Assembly (NCBI GenBank): GCA_963697285.1
Contig: CAVONI010000011.1
Location: 124,001 to 188,000 of the forward strand
Length of the DNA stretch: 64,000 bases
Origin: JAEUQQ01 sp963697285
GTDB lineage: Bacteria; Acidobacteriota; Vicinamibacteria; Vicinamibacterales; JAFNAJ01
Reading direction: 5' to 3'
Shown: positions 21,247 through 29,746 of the stretch, in pieces
Layout: the number at the start of each line of letters is the position of its first letter
How positions within the stretch are numbered: position 1 is the first letter of the stretch
Position numbers and translations under genes: made by a program
The notes under the pieces: model-generated
The model's input: only the letters and a program-made list of their open reading frames with translations
Databases searched by the model: none
What the model was told of the DNA's origin: nothing

Positions 21247-22187
21247 GCGCGACCTCCGGGTTCTCGTCGTGGTGGTCGTCGCCGCCGGTCAGCGCGGCGC
21301 TCGAGATCAGCGCGGAACGTGTCGCCGGGCTCGTGCTGAGTGCCGGGCGCACCGTGCAGTCGCACGCGATCGAGTTGCTGCCGGGCGGCGCGGTGGTGCC
21401 GTCGCTGACGAGCGCGAACATCGTGCAGGGCGACGTGGTGCGACAGGCGGTCGGACGCGTGCTCGACGCCCTCGGGCGCCCCAGGCGTGTTGCCCTGATC
21501 GTCCCGGATGCCGTCGTGCGGTTGTCGATCGTGCGCCTCGAGCAGGTGCCCGACAAGGTCGACGAGCGTGACCAGCTGATCCGGTTCAACGTGCGGAAGG
21601 CCGCACCCTTTCCGCTCGACGCGGCGGTCGTGAGCATCACCGACGGCCAGGCGCTCGCCAGCGGGGCGCGCGAGTTCGTCGTCGCCGTGGCGCGGCGCGA
21701 CATCATCGAGGAGTACGAGGAGACATGCGCTGCGGCGCGCGCCGGGGCGGGAATCGTTGACGCGGCCGCCTGCGGCACGATCAACCTCGCCCTCGCGGGC
21801 CGGGCCGCCGAAGCGGGCGACTGGATGCTGGTGCACGTGGCCGGCGACGCGAGCACGATTGCGATCATGCGGCGCGGGGCCGCGATCTTCTTCCGGGTCA
21901 TCGCGCCCGACACCGACGAAGGCCTGGCTGACGCGATCTACCAGTCAGCGATGTATCACGTCGACCGTCTCGACGGCCAGGGGCTCGCGCGGGTCGTCGT
22001 AGCCGACCGCGTCAGGCGGCAGGACGTCATCGGCAGCGTCCGCCGCGCCTTCGACGGTCGCAGCGACGTGCGCATCGAAGCCGTCGGCTTCGACGGCACG
22101 ATCACCTTCGGTGACCGCATCACGGCGGGCGCCGACGTCGTCGGGGCGCTGGCGTCGGCCGCCGGCACCCTGCTGGCCCAGGCGTGA
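21243..22187 (+). CDS. pilM: Type IV pilus alignment protein PilM (actin-like ATPase)
   Basis: A 314-residue diverged PilM, the cytoplasmic actin-like member of the PilMNO alignment complex that links to the PilN tail. The N-terminal ALEISAERVAGLVLS strand and the QLIRFNVRKAAPF region, where PilM proteins have their Glu-Pro-Phe-like motif, support the call. Nucleotide-binding loops are weakly conserved. The position between pilB and pilN, with 4-bp overlaps at both ends, is the strongest evidence. Confidence 0.8.
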   Translation: MSATSGFSSWWSSPPVSAALEISAERVAGLVLSAGRTVQSHAIELLPGGAVVPSLTSANIVQGDVVRQAVGRVLDALGRPRRVALIVPDAVVRLSIVRLEQVPDKVDERDQLIRFNVRKAAPFPLDAAVVSITDGQALASGAREFVVAVARRDIIEEYEETCAAARAGAGIVDAAACGTINLALAGRAAEAGDWMLVHVAGDASTIAIMRRGAAIFFRVIAPDTDEGLADAIYQSAMYHVDRLDGQGLARVVVADRVRRQDVIGSVRRAFDGRSDVRIEAVGFDGTITFGDRITAGADVVGALASAAGTLLAQA

Positions 22188-22819
22188 GCGAGGATCGGAT
22201 GCTTCGACTGAATCTCTCGACACGGCCGTTCTACAACGAACGTGGGTTCCACGTCGTCCTGGCGCTCGTGGGCATCGCCCTGGCCGCGGTGACGGCGTTC
22301 AACGCCTGGCAACTGGTGTCGCTGTCGTCGCAGCAGACCGGCCTGGCCGCCACGGCGGGCGTAGCCGAGGGACGGGCCAACGACCTGCGCCAGCAGGCGC
22401 AGCAGGTCCGCAGCACCGTGCAGCAGGACGACCTCGAGCAGGTGCTCGCGGAGGCGCGCGAGGCCAACGTTCTCATCGATCGCCGCACGTTCTCGTGGAC
22501 CGCGCTGCTGAACCAGATCGAAACCACGCTGCCGCCCGACGTGATGCTGCAGTCGGTGCGGCCGGCCTTCGACGAAAGCGAAGTCAGGGTCCAGATGGGG
22601 GTGATCGGGCGCCGGGTCGACGACATCGAGACGTTCGTGCAGCGCCTCGAGAAGACAGGCGCGTTCCGCGACCTCCTCATGCGCGACGAGCAGTTGCTCG
22701 ATACGGGGACGTTCAGGGCGTCCATCGAGAGCCTCTACGTCACCGACTCGCCTCGCGAGACCACGGCGACACCGCCCGCGACAACGCCCGCCACGACGTC
22801 TGGTGGGGTGCGGCCATGA
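22184..22819 (+). CDS. pilN: Type IV pilus alignment protein PilN
   Basis: A 211-residue bitopic membrane protein. The short cytoplasmic tail contains LRLNLSTRPFYNER, the PilN motif that binds PilM. One membrane helix (about 24-44) is followed by a coiled coil and a ferredoxin-like periplasmic domain, ending in a Thr/Pro-rich tail. The GTG at 22184 overlaps the pilM stop; ATG 22199, preceded by GAGGAT, is a good alternative start that would remove five residues. Confidence 0.85.
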   Translation: MSEDRMLRLNLSTRPFYNERGFHVVLALVGIALAAVTAFNAWQLVSLSSQQTGLAATAGVAEGRANDLRQQAQQVRSTVQQDDLEQVLAEAREANVLIDRRTFSWTALLNQIETTLPPDVMLQSVRPAFDESEVRVQMGVIGRRVDDIETFVQRLEKTGAFRDLLMRDEQLLDTGTFRASIESLYVTDSPRETTATPPATTPATTSGGVRP

Positions 22820-23388
22820 TCTCGATGGATCGCCTCATGCGTGAGAAGCGCGGCTGGGTACTGGCCGTCGCGGCACTCGCCGTGGGCAATGTCCTGGTCT
22901 ACGTGCTCGGCGTTTTGCCGCTCAGGGCGCGGGTCACCGAGACGGCCGAGCGCGCCCGCGCCGCGGAGCGCGACGTCGCTGCGGCCACGGTGCAGCTCGA
23001 TCAGGCCAGGCGCACGGTCGAGGGGCGTTCGCGTGCGGGTGACCAGTTGCGCCGGTTCTACGCCGACGTGCTCCCCGCCGACCAGAGCGTCGCGAGAAGC
23101 GTCACGTACCTGCGCCTCGCGCAGTTGGCCCGCGAGTCCAATCTCGGCTTCGATCGGCGCACCTTCGGGGTCGAGGCCGACAAGGCAAGCCACCTCACGC
23201 GATTCGACATGATCGCGGAGCTGATCGGCGAGTATTCCGAGATTCGCGACTTCGTCTACGCCGTCGAAACGGCGCCGGAGTTCGTGATCATTCGTGGCCT
23301 CGGCCTGCAGCAGAACGACAGCGACACCACGCGGTTGCGCCTGACGTTCGAGGTCTCGACCTACTTCCGTGACGGCCGTGGACAGTAA
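22816..23388 (+). CDS. pilO: Type IV pilus alignment protein PilO
   Basis: A 190-residue bitopic protein with a membrane helix at about 14-34, a long coiled coil (about 38-80) and a C-terminal ferredoxin-like domain. It pairs with PilN in the periplasm to align the platform with the secretin. It has little motif conservation, and the call rests on size, topology and operon position. The ATG overlaps the pilN stop, and the 3' end overlaps pilP by 20 bp. Confidence 0.8.
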   Translation: MISMDRLMREKRGWVLAVAALAVGNVLVYVLGVLPLRARVTETAERARAAERDVAAATVQLDQARRTVEGRSRAGDQLRRFYADVLPADQSVARSVTYLRLAQLARESNLGFDRRTFGVEADKASHLTRFDMIAELIGEYSEIRDFVYAVETAPEFVIIRGLGLQQNDSDTTRLRLTFEVSTYFRDGRGQ

Positions 23389-23995
23389 ACAGCGCAGGCA
23401 GCTCATCGTGCTCGCGGGACTGGGCGTCGCGCTCACGGCCCTGGTCGTCTGGCAGTTCGGGTCGAGTGCCGCGGGATCGGGCGTGGGGGGTCAGCCGGGC
23501 GCGGCCGTCGCGCGCGGGGGAAACACGTCGCGCCAGGCAGCCGCCTCACGGGCGCGCGCGTCAGCAGCCGCGGTCGATCCCTCGGCCCTCGAGATCCGGC
23601 TCGGGCAACTCGAGGCGGTGGCTCCGGAGCCGGCCGAATCGACCCGCAACCCATTCCGGTTCAGACCAGTGGTCGCGCCGCCGCCAGCGGCGGAGCGGCC
23701 AGGGGCGGGGGGGGCGCCGGTCGCCGGTCCGCCGGGGGTTGCCGGACCGCTCGAGCCTGCCGGGCCGCCCCTGCCGCCGCCTCCCGCGCCGATTGGCCTC
23801 AAGTTCATCGGTATCTTGACCGAAACAACAGCGGGGCGGATAGCCGTGCTTTCTGACGGCAAGTTCGTCTACCACGGACGCGAGGGAGATATCATCGAGG
23901 GCCGGTATCGCATCGTGAAGATCGGTGAAGAGTCGATCCAGCTGGAGTACGCCGACGGGCGCGGACGCCAGACGATCCGACTGTCGGGCTCGTAG
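23369..23995 (+). CDS. pilP: PilP-like pilus assembly protein
   Basis: A 208-residue protein with an N-terminal hydrophobic anchor (about 12-32), a long disordered Ala/Pro/Gly linker (about 35-140) and a small C-terminal beta domain (about 145-208, LKFIGILTE through IQLEYADGRG) that resembles the PilP/GspC homology region. PilP links PilNO to the secretin. Unlike classical PilP lipoproteins it shows no lipobox, so the anchor is GspC-like. Two in-frame GTG starts (23369, 23378) are possible. It abuts the pilQ reading frame. Confidence 0.75.
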   Translation: MTAVDSKQRRQLIVLAGLGVALTALVVWQFGSSAAGSGVGGQPGAAVARGGNTSRQAAASRARASAAAVDPSALEIRLGQLEAVAPEPAESTRNPFRFRPVVAPPPAAERPGAGGAPVAGPPGVAGPLEPAGPPLPPPPAPIGLKFIGILTETTAGRIAVLSDGKFVYHGREGDIIEGRYRIVKIGEESIQLEYADGRGRQTIRLSGS

Positions 23996-24034
23996 ATGCG
24001 TCCAATGCAGGGATACTTGAGAAGAGGAACATTC

Positions 24035-26527
24035 GTGACTCGTCGCCTCACCGGCATCCTCCTGATCGTCAGCCTGGCAGCCTTCATGGCCGCCTGTGGC
24101 GCCAGTCGTGCCGCGCGCCGTGGCGAGGCCGCGGTCCGGCTCGGCGACTGGGATGCGGCCGTGGCGCACTACACCAAAGCGGTGCAGGACTCGCCAGACC
24201 GGGCCGACTACAAGATCGAACTCGAGCGGGCGATGGTGGCAGCGTCGCGCGTCCATCTTGACCAGGCCAAGACCGCCCAGGCGAAGGACGACCTCGAGCA
24301 GGCCATCCTCGAGTACCGCCGCGCTGCGGAGTTCGATCCCAGCAACCGGCAAGCCGCGCAACAGGCCATCGACCTCGAGCGGACTGTGCGCGATCGCATC
24401 GAGGCGGCCCGACCGAAGCCGGCCATCGAGCAGATGCGCGAGAAGGCGCGGCGCGACGGCGCGGTGCCAATGCTCAACCCCGCGTCGCGTGCGCCCATCG
24501 ACCTGCGCTTCAACAACGCCAGCACGCAGGACATCCTGAACTTCATCGGGACCACGACCGGCATCAACATCATGTACGAGCGCGACTTCAGGCCCAGCAC
24601 GTTCAGCGTGCAGCTCAATGGCCTGACGCTCGAAGAGGCGCTCAACCAGATCCTGAGCACGAATCAGCTCTGGTACAAGGTGATCAACGACCGCACGATC
24701 ATGATCATCAACGACAACGCGCAGAAGCGGCAGATGTATGAAGAACAGGTCATCAGGACGTTCTTCATCTCGAACAGTGATCCGCAGGAACTCGTGCAGT
24801 TGCTGAACTCGATCACGCGCATCCAGGGCTTGCCGATCGCGCCCGTGATCGCGGTCAACAAGGGCGCGAACACGATCACCATCCGCGCGACCCGCGGCGT
24901 GGCCGAGGTCATCGAGCGCATCATCGAGACCAACGACAAGCCGAGGGCCGAGATCGTCGTCGACGTCGAGATTCTCGAAGTCAGCCGCACGCGCGCCAAG
25001 CAATACGGCCTGAACCTGTCGCAGTACGCCGTCGGCACCATCTTCTCGCCCGAAGTGTCACCGTCGGGTGGGTCGGCGTCCGGGGGGACGTCCGGCGGCG
25101 GCGGCGGCACCGTAGCCGCCGCCGGCGTGCCGGCCTTCAACCTCAACACGATCACGCGCGGCATCAGCACCGCCGACTTCTACCTCACGGTGCCGCAGGC
25201 CGTCGTGCGCTTCCTTGCCAGCGATTCGCAGAGCCGGCTGATCGCCAAGCCCCAGTTGCGCGGACGCGAGGGCGTCAAGCTCACGCTGAACCTCGGCGAC
25301 GAGATCCCGGTGCCGTCCACGGTGTTCACGCCGCTGGGCCTGGGCTCGGCAGGCCAGCAGCCCCTCACGTCGTTCTCATATCGACCGGTCGGTGTCAACA
25401 TCGAGATGACGCCGCGCGTGAGCTACGAAGGCGATATCCTGATGGACGTCCAGATCGAGAGCAGCACGCTGGGCGGCAACATCGAGGTGGGGGAGACGTC
25501 GCTGCCGACGTTCGGTTCCCGCAAGGTGACGACGAGCCTGCGCCTGCGCGAGGGGGAGTCGCACATGCTGGCGGGCCTGGTCCGCGAGGAGGATCGCCGC
25601 AGCCTGCGCGGGCTGCCCGGGATCATGAACCTCCCGATCCTCAAGCAGCTGTTCTCGGAGAACGACGTCCAGACGGCGCAGACCGACATCGTCATGCTGC
25701 TGACGCCGCGCATCGTGCGCACGCACGAGGTGACCGCGAAGGACCTGGCGCCGATCTTCATCGGGTCGCAGCAGAGCATCGGGCTGTCTGGCCCGCCGCC
25801 GCTGATCAACCCGAATGCCGAGCCCGATGCCGCACCGGCGGCGCCGACGGCACCGCCCGCAGCCGCTCCAGGCGCTCAGACGATGCCGGCAACCGGGCCT
25901 CCGCCTCCGGGCATGCCGCAGGCACCCGCAGCCGCACCGGGCATGCCGGCTCCAGCCACGTCGGCCGCGCCGGGCACGCCAGGGGCGCCCGCGGGGCTGC
26001 CGACGCGCCTACCAGACGGAACGAACGTCCAGCCGACAGTGCCGCCCGGCTCGTCGCCGACGCCCGGGATGACCACGCTGCCGCCGACGCCGCCACCCGC
26101 GGCACCGGTGACACCGGCTCAGGTGCTCGTGTCGACCCCGGGGAACGAGTTCCGGATTGGTGGCGGCCCCTACACGGTGCCGCTCTCGATCGCGAACGCC
26201 AGCCGTGCGAGCGCCGTGAACATTGCGCTGAGCTTTGATCCCGCCACCCTGCGCGTGCGCTCGGTGCAGGAGGGAAGCTTCCTCAGGCAGGGTGGTGTCG
26301 AGGCGGCGTTTTCGCAGCAGGTCGACGCCGTGAACGGCCGCATCACGATCACCATCACGCGCATCAACGATCAGACCGGCGCAGCGGGTTCCGGCCTGCT
26401 CGCCGCCGTGCTGTTCGACGCGGTCGGCCCAGGCACCGCGGTGCTGTCCACCACGGGCGGCGTCACGGCCCCCGATGGCACCTCGATGCCTGTGCAGTTC
26501 ATGCCGGCGTCTGTCACGGTGCGCTGA
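24035..26527 (+). CDS. pilQ: Secretin PilQ/GspD with C-terminal cohesin-like domain
   Basis: An 830-residue outer-membrane channel protein. A lipoprotein signal ends AAFMAAC. A TPR-like segment (about 25-110), N-domains (about 140-320) and the secretin domain (about 385-570, including VPSTVFTPLG and LREGESHMLAGL) follow. A roughly 110-residue Pro/Ala-rich linker (about 585-693) and a final all-beta domain of about 137 residues (694-830) complete it. The last domain has the cohesin pattern: VPLSIANASRASAVNIALSFDP, LLAAVLFDAVGPG. The GTG at 24035 is preferred because an AGAGGA site precedes it and it begins the signal peptide; an ATG at 23996 abuts pilP and would add 13 residues. Confidence 0.88.
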   Translation: MTRRLTGILLIVSLAAFMAACGASRAARRGEAAVRLGDWDAAVAHYTKAVQDSPDRADYKIELERAMVAASRVHLDQAKTAQAKDDLEQAILEYRRAAEFDPSNRQAAQQAIDLERTVRDRIEAARPKPAIEQMREKARRDGAVPMLNPASRAPIDLRFNNASTQDILNFIGTTTGINIMYERDFRPSTFSVQLNGLTLEEALNQILSTNQLWYKVINDRTIMIINDNAQKRQMYEEQVIRTFFISNSDPQELVQLLNSITRIQGLPIAPVIAVNKGANTITIRATRGVAEVIERIIETNDKPRAEIVVDVEILEVSRTRAKQYGLNLSQYAVGTIFSPEVSPSGGSASGGTSGGGGGTVAAAGVPAFNLNTITRGISTADFYLTVPQAVVRFLASDSQSRLIAKPQLRGREGVKLTLNLGDEIPVPSTVFTPLGLGSAGQQPLTSFSYRPVGVNIEMTPRVSYEGDILMDVQIESSTLGGNIEVGETSLPTFGSRKVTTSLRLREGESHMLAGLVREEDRRSLRGLPGIMNLPILKQLFSENDVQTAQTDIVMLLTPRIVRTHEVTAKDLAPIFIGSQQSIGLSGPPPLINPNAEPDAAPAAPTAPPAAAPGAQTMPATGPPPPGMPQAPAAAPGMPAPATSAAPGTPGAPAGLPTRLPDGTNVQPTVPPGSSPTPGMTTLPPTPPPAAPVTPAQVLVSTPGNEFRIGGGPYTVPLSIANASRASAVNIALSFDPATLRVRSVQEGSFLRQGGVEAAFSQQVDAVNGRITITITRINDQTGAAGSGLLAAVLFDAVGPGTAVLSTTGGVTAPDGTSMPVQFMPASVTVR

Positions 26528-26563
26528 GCACCGTCACCGGTGACGTTGAGCCGAGGCTCCAGG

Positions 26564-27052
26564 ATGAGGTGCGAACCGCGATTCGGCCGCGCGCGCGACG
26601 GATTCTCGTTCGTCGAGGTCCTCGTGGTGTCAGTCGTCCTGATGATTCTGGCGTCGGCTGCACTGCCACTGGCGCGCGTGTCCATGCAGCGCCAGCGTGA
26701 GTCGGAGTTGCGTCGCGCACTTCGCGAAATGCGTACCGCCATCGACAAGTACAAGGACGCCGTGGACCTCGGCCAGATCGCCTCTATCGACCAGCGGGCC
26801 GGAAGTGAGGGCTACCCCGCGACCCTTGAACTCCTCGTCGAGGGCGTCGCTGCGGCCAACGATGCCTCGGGTCGCAAGCTGCGCTTCCTGCGGCGCATCC
26901 CGATCGATCCCATGACGGGCGAAGCCGAGTGGGGCATGCGATCGTACCAGGACAAGCCCGACGCCACCTCGTGGGGCGGGCAGAATGTCTACGATGTCTA
27001 CACGAAAGCCGAGGGCGTGGCCCTCGATGGCTCCAAGTACCGTGACTGGTAG
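26564..27052 (+). CDS. Type IV pilin-like (pseudopilin) protein
   Basis: A 162-residue protein with a class III signal: basic leader, Gly13, then FSFVEVLVVSVVLMILASAALP. Mature residue 1 is Phe and residue 5 is the conserved Glu, so it should be cut and N-methylated by a PilD-type peptidase (none in view). The soluble part has the GspG-like pattern (LRRALREMRTAIDKYKDA, IPIDPMTGE, WG) but few further landmarks. ATG 26564, preceded by GAGG, is preferred over GTG 26540. It follows the secretin by 36 bp and overlaps the next pseudopilin. Confidence 0.87.
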   Translation: MRCEPRFGRARDGFSFVEVLVVSVVLMILASAALPLARVSMQRQRESELRRALREMRTAIDKYKDAVDLGQIASIDQRAGSEGYPATLELLVEGVAAANDASGRKLRFLRRIPIDPMTGEAEWGMRSYQDKPDATSWGGQNVYDVYTKAEGVALDGSKYRDW

Positions 27053-27453
27053 CGCACGCCGGCGCCGCGGGCAGGGAGGGTGGACGCTCATCGAGTTGAT
27101 GGTCGTCACGGCGATGATCGCACTGCTCGCCGGCATGGCCATGGCCAACTACCAGCGGGCCGTGCGCGTCTCGCAGGAGGCCGTGCTGAAGGAGAATCTC
27201 TTCCGGATGCGCGACGCCATCGACCAGGTACTACGCCGACAAGAACCGCTATCCCGAATCGCTCGAAGCGCTGGTCTCCGACGGCTACCTGCGCCGCATC
27301 CCCGAGGACCCCTTCACGCGTTCGGCAGACACCTGGCAGCCCGTCCAGTCAGAGCCCGACACGTCCAACCCCAACGCCGAACCGGGGATCTTCGACGTCA
27401 AGAGCGGTTCGGACCAGACGTCGATCGCGGGGACGCCGTATTCGGAGTGGTGA
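27027..27453 (+). pseudogene. GspG-like major pseudopilin, interrupted by a +1 frameshift
   Basis: The gene opens at ATG 27027 inside the end of the previous gene and reads GGWTLIELMVVTAMIALLAG, a class III signal with Trp at mature position 1 and Glu at 5, then KENLFRMRDAIDQ. At about 27226-27229 (CAGGTACTAC) one extra base breaks the frame. Skipping it restores YYADKNRYPESLEALVSDGY, IPEDPFT and PYSEW, a textbook GspG end, with the stop TGA at 27451. Uncorrected, the frame runs on to 27482 with an Arg-rich nonsense tail. It is either a sequencing indel or a real inactivation. Confidence 0.85.
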
Positions 27454-27462
27454 ACTCCGTCA

Positions 27463-27478
27463 GCCGACACCCGTCGGC
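27463..27478 (+). terminator. Stem-loop after the pseudopilin genes
   Basis: GCCGAC (27463-27468), loop ACCC, GTCGGC (27473-27478), 10 bp past the GspG-like stop. It lacks a T tract. A palindrome GCGGTCGT/ACGACCGC (27528-27544) follows further on. Both could end the pil transcript. Confidence 0.35.
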
Positions 27479-27597
27479 GTAAGCGCCCGAGGCAGACAGG
27501 CCCGCGGCCGCGCACACTGCGTCGGAGCGGTCGTCACGACCGCCCGCCAATCATCCGGTACAAAGCCAGGGATCGCTGGGATCGCTGCAGGAGAAAC

Positions 27598-27630
27598 CCT
27601 GAGGACCGCCTCGCTCGTGCGGCCCTCAGG
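27598..27630 (-). terminator. Long inverted repeat between convergent pil cluster and Ig-lipoprotein gene
   Basis: A 12-base arm (27598-27609) and its complement (27619-27630) match at 11 of 12 positions around a 9-base loop. It lies 39 bp past the minus-strand lipoprotein stop, and GTTTCTCC follows on that strand. It is probably a terminator for that gene and may serve both directions. Confidence 0.5.
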
Positions 27631-27668
27631 ACGACAGGATGCTTGCCAGTGGCGTGCGGCGCCGCTGC

Positions 27669-28881
27669 CTACGGAAGGACGTTGATCTCCGTGCGCCCCG
27701 TGGCCGACGTGCCGTCGACGGTCACGACCCGCACCGTGATGACCTTGTGGCCCGTCGTGCCGTACACGTGCGTCGTCTGGCTCGACGAGAGCGTGGTCTG
27801 GACGCCGTCGCCGAAGTTGTACTCGTAGCGAACAACCTGCGAGGTGGCAGGCAGGACCGTCGTCGTGATGCTCACGACGCCCTGCACCACCGGCGTCGTC
27901 GGGCTGGCCGTGACGTTGACCACCAGTGGGGCACGCGCCGCCACGGTCACGACCGTTGACACGCTGACCTTCTCGCCCGACTGGTCCGTGGCGGTCAGGG
28001 TGGCCGTGTAGGTCCCTGCATTGGCGTAGGTGTGCGAGACCGTCGTCGTTCCCGTCAGCGCACCGAGCTGCAGGCGCTCGCCGTCGCCGAACTCGAGGAC
28101 GGCGTCACGCACCTGTGCCGAGTTGGCGCCGGCCGTGACCGACACGCTGAACGACACCGGTGAACCGGCGGTGTTCGTGGCCGCGGGCGTACGTCAGCGA
28201 GACCGTCAGGGGCGTGTTCACCGTGATCGACAGGCTGGCCGACTCAACGCCGCCGGCCGTCGCCTGGACGGTTGCGGCCCGATTCGTGGTCAGGGTCGTC
28301 GTCGCGAGGCCGTTCGCGTCAGACACGACAGAACCTGAGCCCAGGGAGCCCGACGTGGACGTGAAGGTCACCGGAACGCCTGGCAGCCGATTGCCATCGG
28401 CATCGGTCACCGTCGCCACGAGCGTGACAGTTCCCCCGCTCGACGGCACCGTGCCCGGTGTGACGTTCAGGACGATGCGCGATGCCGCAGCGCCGCCGAC
28501 CTTGATCTCGATCTCGGTGGCCACGGCCGCGCCGGAGGAGGCACCGATCTTCGCGGTGCCCGATTGGCCGTTGGCGACGAAGGCCACACGCGCCTTGCCG
28601 TTCTCGGTGCGCGCCTCGCGAGGATCGAGGACCCCGACAGTCGACGTGAAATACACGCTCGTCCCGTTCTGGACAGGCGTGCCCGCCGACTCGGTCACGA
28701 AGGCCGTGATCTCGGCCCTGCCATTGATCGGCAGTACCGTGACGCTCGTCGTGAGGGTGATCGTCGACTGCGTGGGGGCAGTGAGATCGACCTTGTCGCA
28801 CGCACCCGAAAGAACGAGCAACGCGAGGAACGGCAGTGCTCTCAGCGTTGCGGGAAGGCGGCGTGCGTTGAGTGGTAGCAT
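27669..28881 (-). pseudogene. Ig-like/PKD-domain lipoprotein, interrupted by a +1 frameshift
   Basis: Read from 28881, the product has a lipoprotein signal (LALLVLSGAC) and two Big_1/invasin-type Ig-like domains (motifs VTDADGNRLPGVPVTFTSTS, VVSDANGLATTTLTT). Near 28183-28195 the frame fails. Skipping one base gives another frame running to 27669 with two PKD-like domains (HTYANAGTYTATLTATDQSG, VRYEYNFGDG). Domain content is continuous across the break, so this was one gene of about 403 codons. Such proteins are usually surface or periplasmic binding or adhesion lipoproteins. Only 31 bp separate its start from the divergent pseudopilin. Confidence 0.8.
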
Positions 28882-28912
28882 AGGGTACTCTCGGGATGAT
28901 ACCGGCCGACTA

Positions 28913-29671
28913 ATGAAGAATCAAGGCGTTCACGGGCGCGGCGACGCGGGTTACGCGATGGCGGCCCTGCTGGTGTCGATTGCGGTCATGGGCATTCTCC
29001 TGTCGGCCGCGATGCCGTCGTGGAAAGCACTGGTGCAGCGCGAGCGCGAAGACGAGCTGGTCTTCCGCGGCGAGCAGTATGCGCGAGCCGTCGGGCTGTT
29101 CCAGCGGAAGTTCGCGGGTGCCTTCCCCCCGAGCATCGACCTCCTGGTCGAGCAGAAGTTCCTGCGCAAGAAATACAAGGACCCGATGGTGCCCGACGGC
29201 GAGTTCCAGATCCTGTATCAGAACTCGCTGATGGCGGTGCCCGGGCAGACTCCCCGCGCGGGCGCTCCACGCCCCGGCATGATCGCGGAGCCGACGGCAC
29301 CGGCCCTCCTCCCGACAGTATCGGGCGGGGAAGGCGGCGGCTTGAGTGGGGGCCTCGCGGGAGGGCGCACCGGATCGACCACGGGCGCCCCCGGGACGGC
29401 CGGCCCGCGTGGGGGCGTACTGGGCGTCGCGAGCAAGAGCACGAAGACCTCCTACCGCCTGTACAAGGGCCGCAGCAAGTACAGCGAGTGGCAATTCGTC
29501 TACACCCAGGCGTCGCCGCGTGTCGTGGCTCCCGGCGGAGGGCAGACTCGGCCAGGCATGGTTCCTGGCGGGCCCGGCGGGCAGCAGCGCCCGGGCATGG
29601 GCACGAGCCCAGGCAGCGGCGTCCCACCGGGTAGCAACCCCTTCACGACGCCGCGTCGCCCGCAGAACTGA
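28913..29671 (+). CDS. Atypical pseudopilin-like protein with Gly/Pro-rich C-terminus
   Basis: A 252-residue protein with a class III-like N-terminus: a short leader ending GDAG (Gly13), then YAMAALLVSIAVMGILLSAAMP. Mature residue 1 would be Tyr and residue 5 Ala, so the Glu5 found in ordinary pilins is missing, as in GspK-type tip pseudopilins. The GspG-like features REREDELVFRGEQYARAV, FPPSIDLLVEQKFLRKKYKDPM and YSEWQFVY are present. Two Gly/Pro-rich low-complexity stretches (about 115-165 and 205-252) flank the final conserved motif. ATG at 28913 is the only start near the signal. It probably belongs to the pil machine. Confidence 0.8.
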   Translation: MKNQGVHGRGDAGYAMAALLVSIAVMGILLSAAMPSWKALVQREREDELVFRGEQYARAVGLFQRKFAGAFPPSIDLLVEQKFLRKKYKDPMVPDGEFQILYQNSLMAVPGQTPRAGAPRPGMIAEPTAPALLPTVSGGEGGGLSGGLAGGRTGSTTGAPGTAGPRGGVLGVASKSTKTSYRLYKGRSKYSEWQFVYTQASPRVVAPGGGQTRPGMVPGGPGGQQRPGMGTSPGSGVPPGSNPFTTPRRPQN

Positions 29672-29746
29672 CGCTCGGGTCACAACCGACGCCTCCGGAT
29701 TGCCGCACCTCCCACGCATCGGGGAATAAGACGTCGCGCAGCTGCG

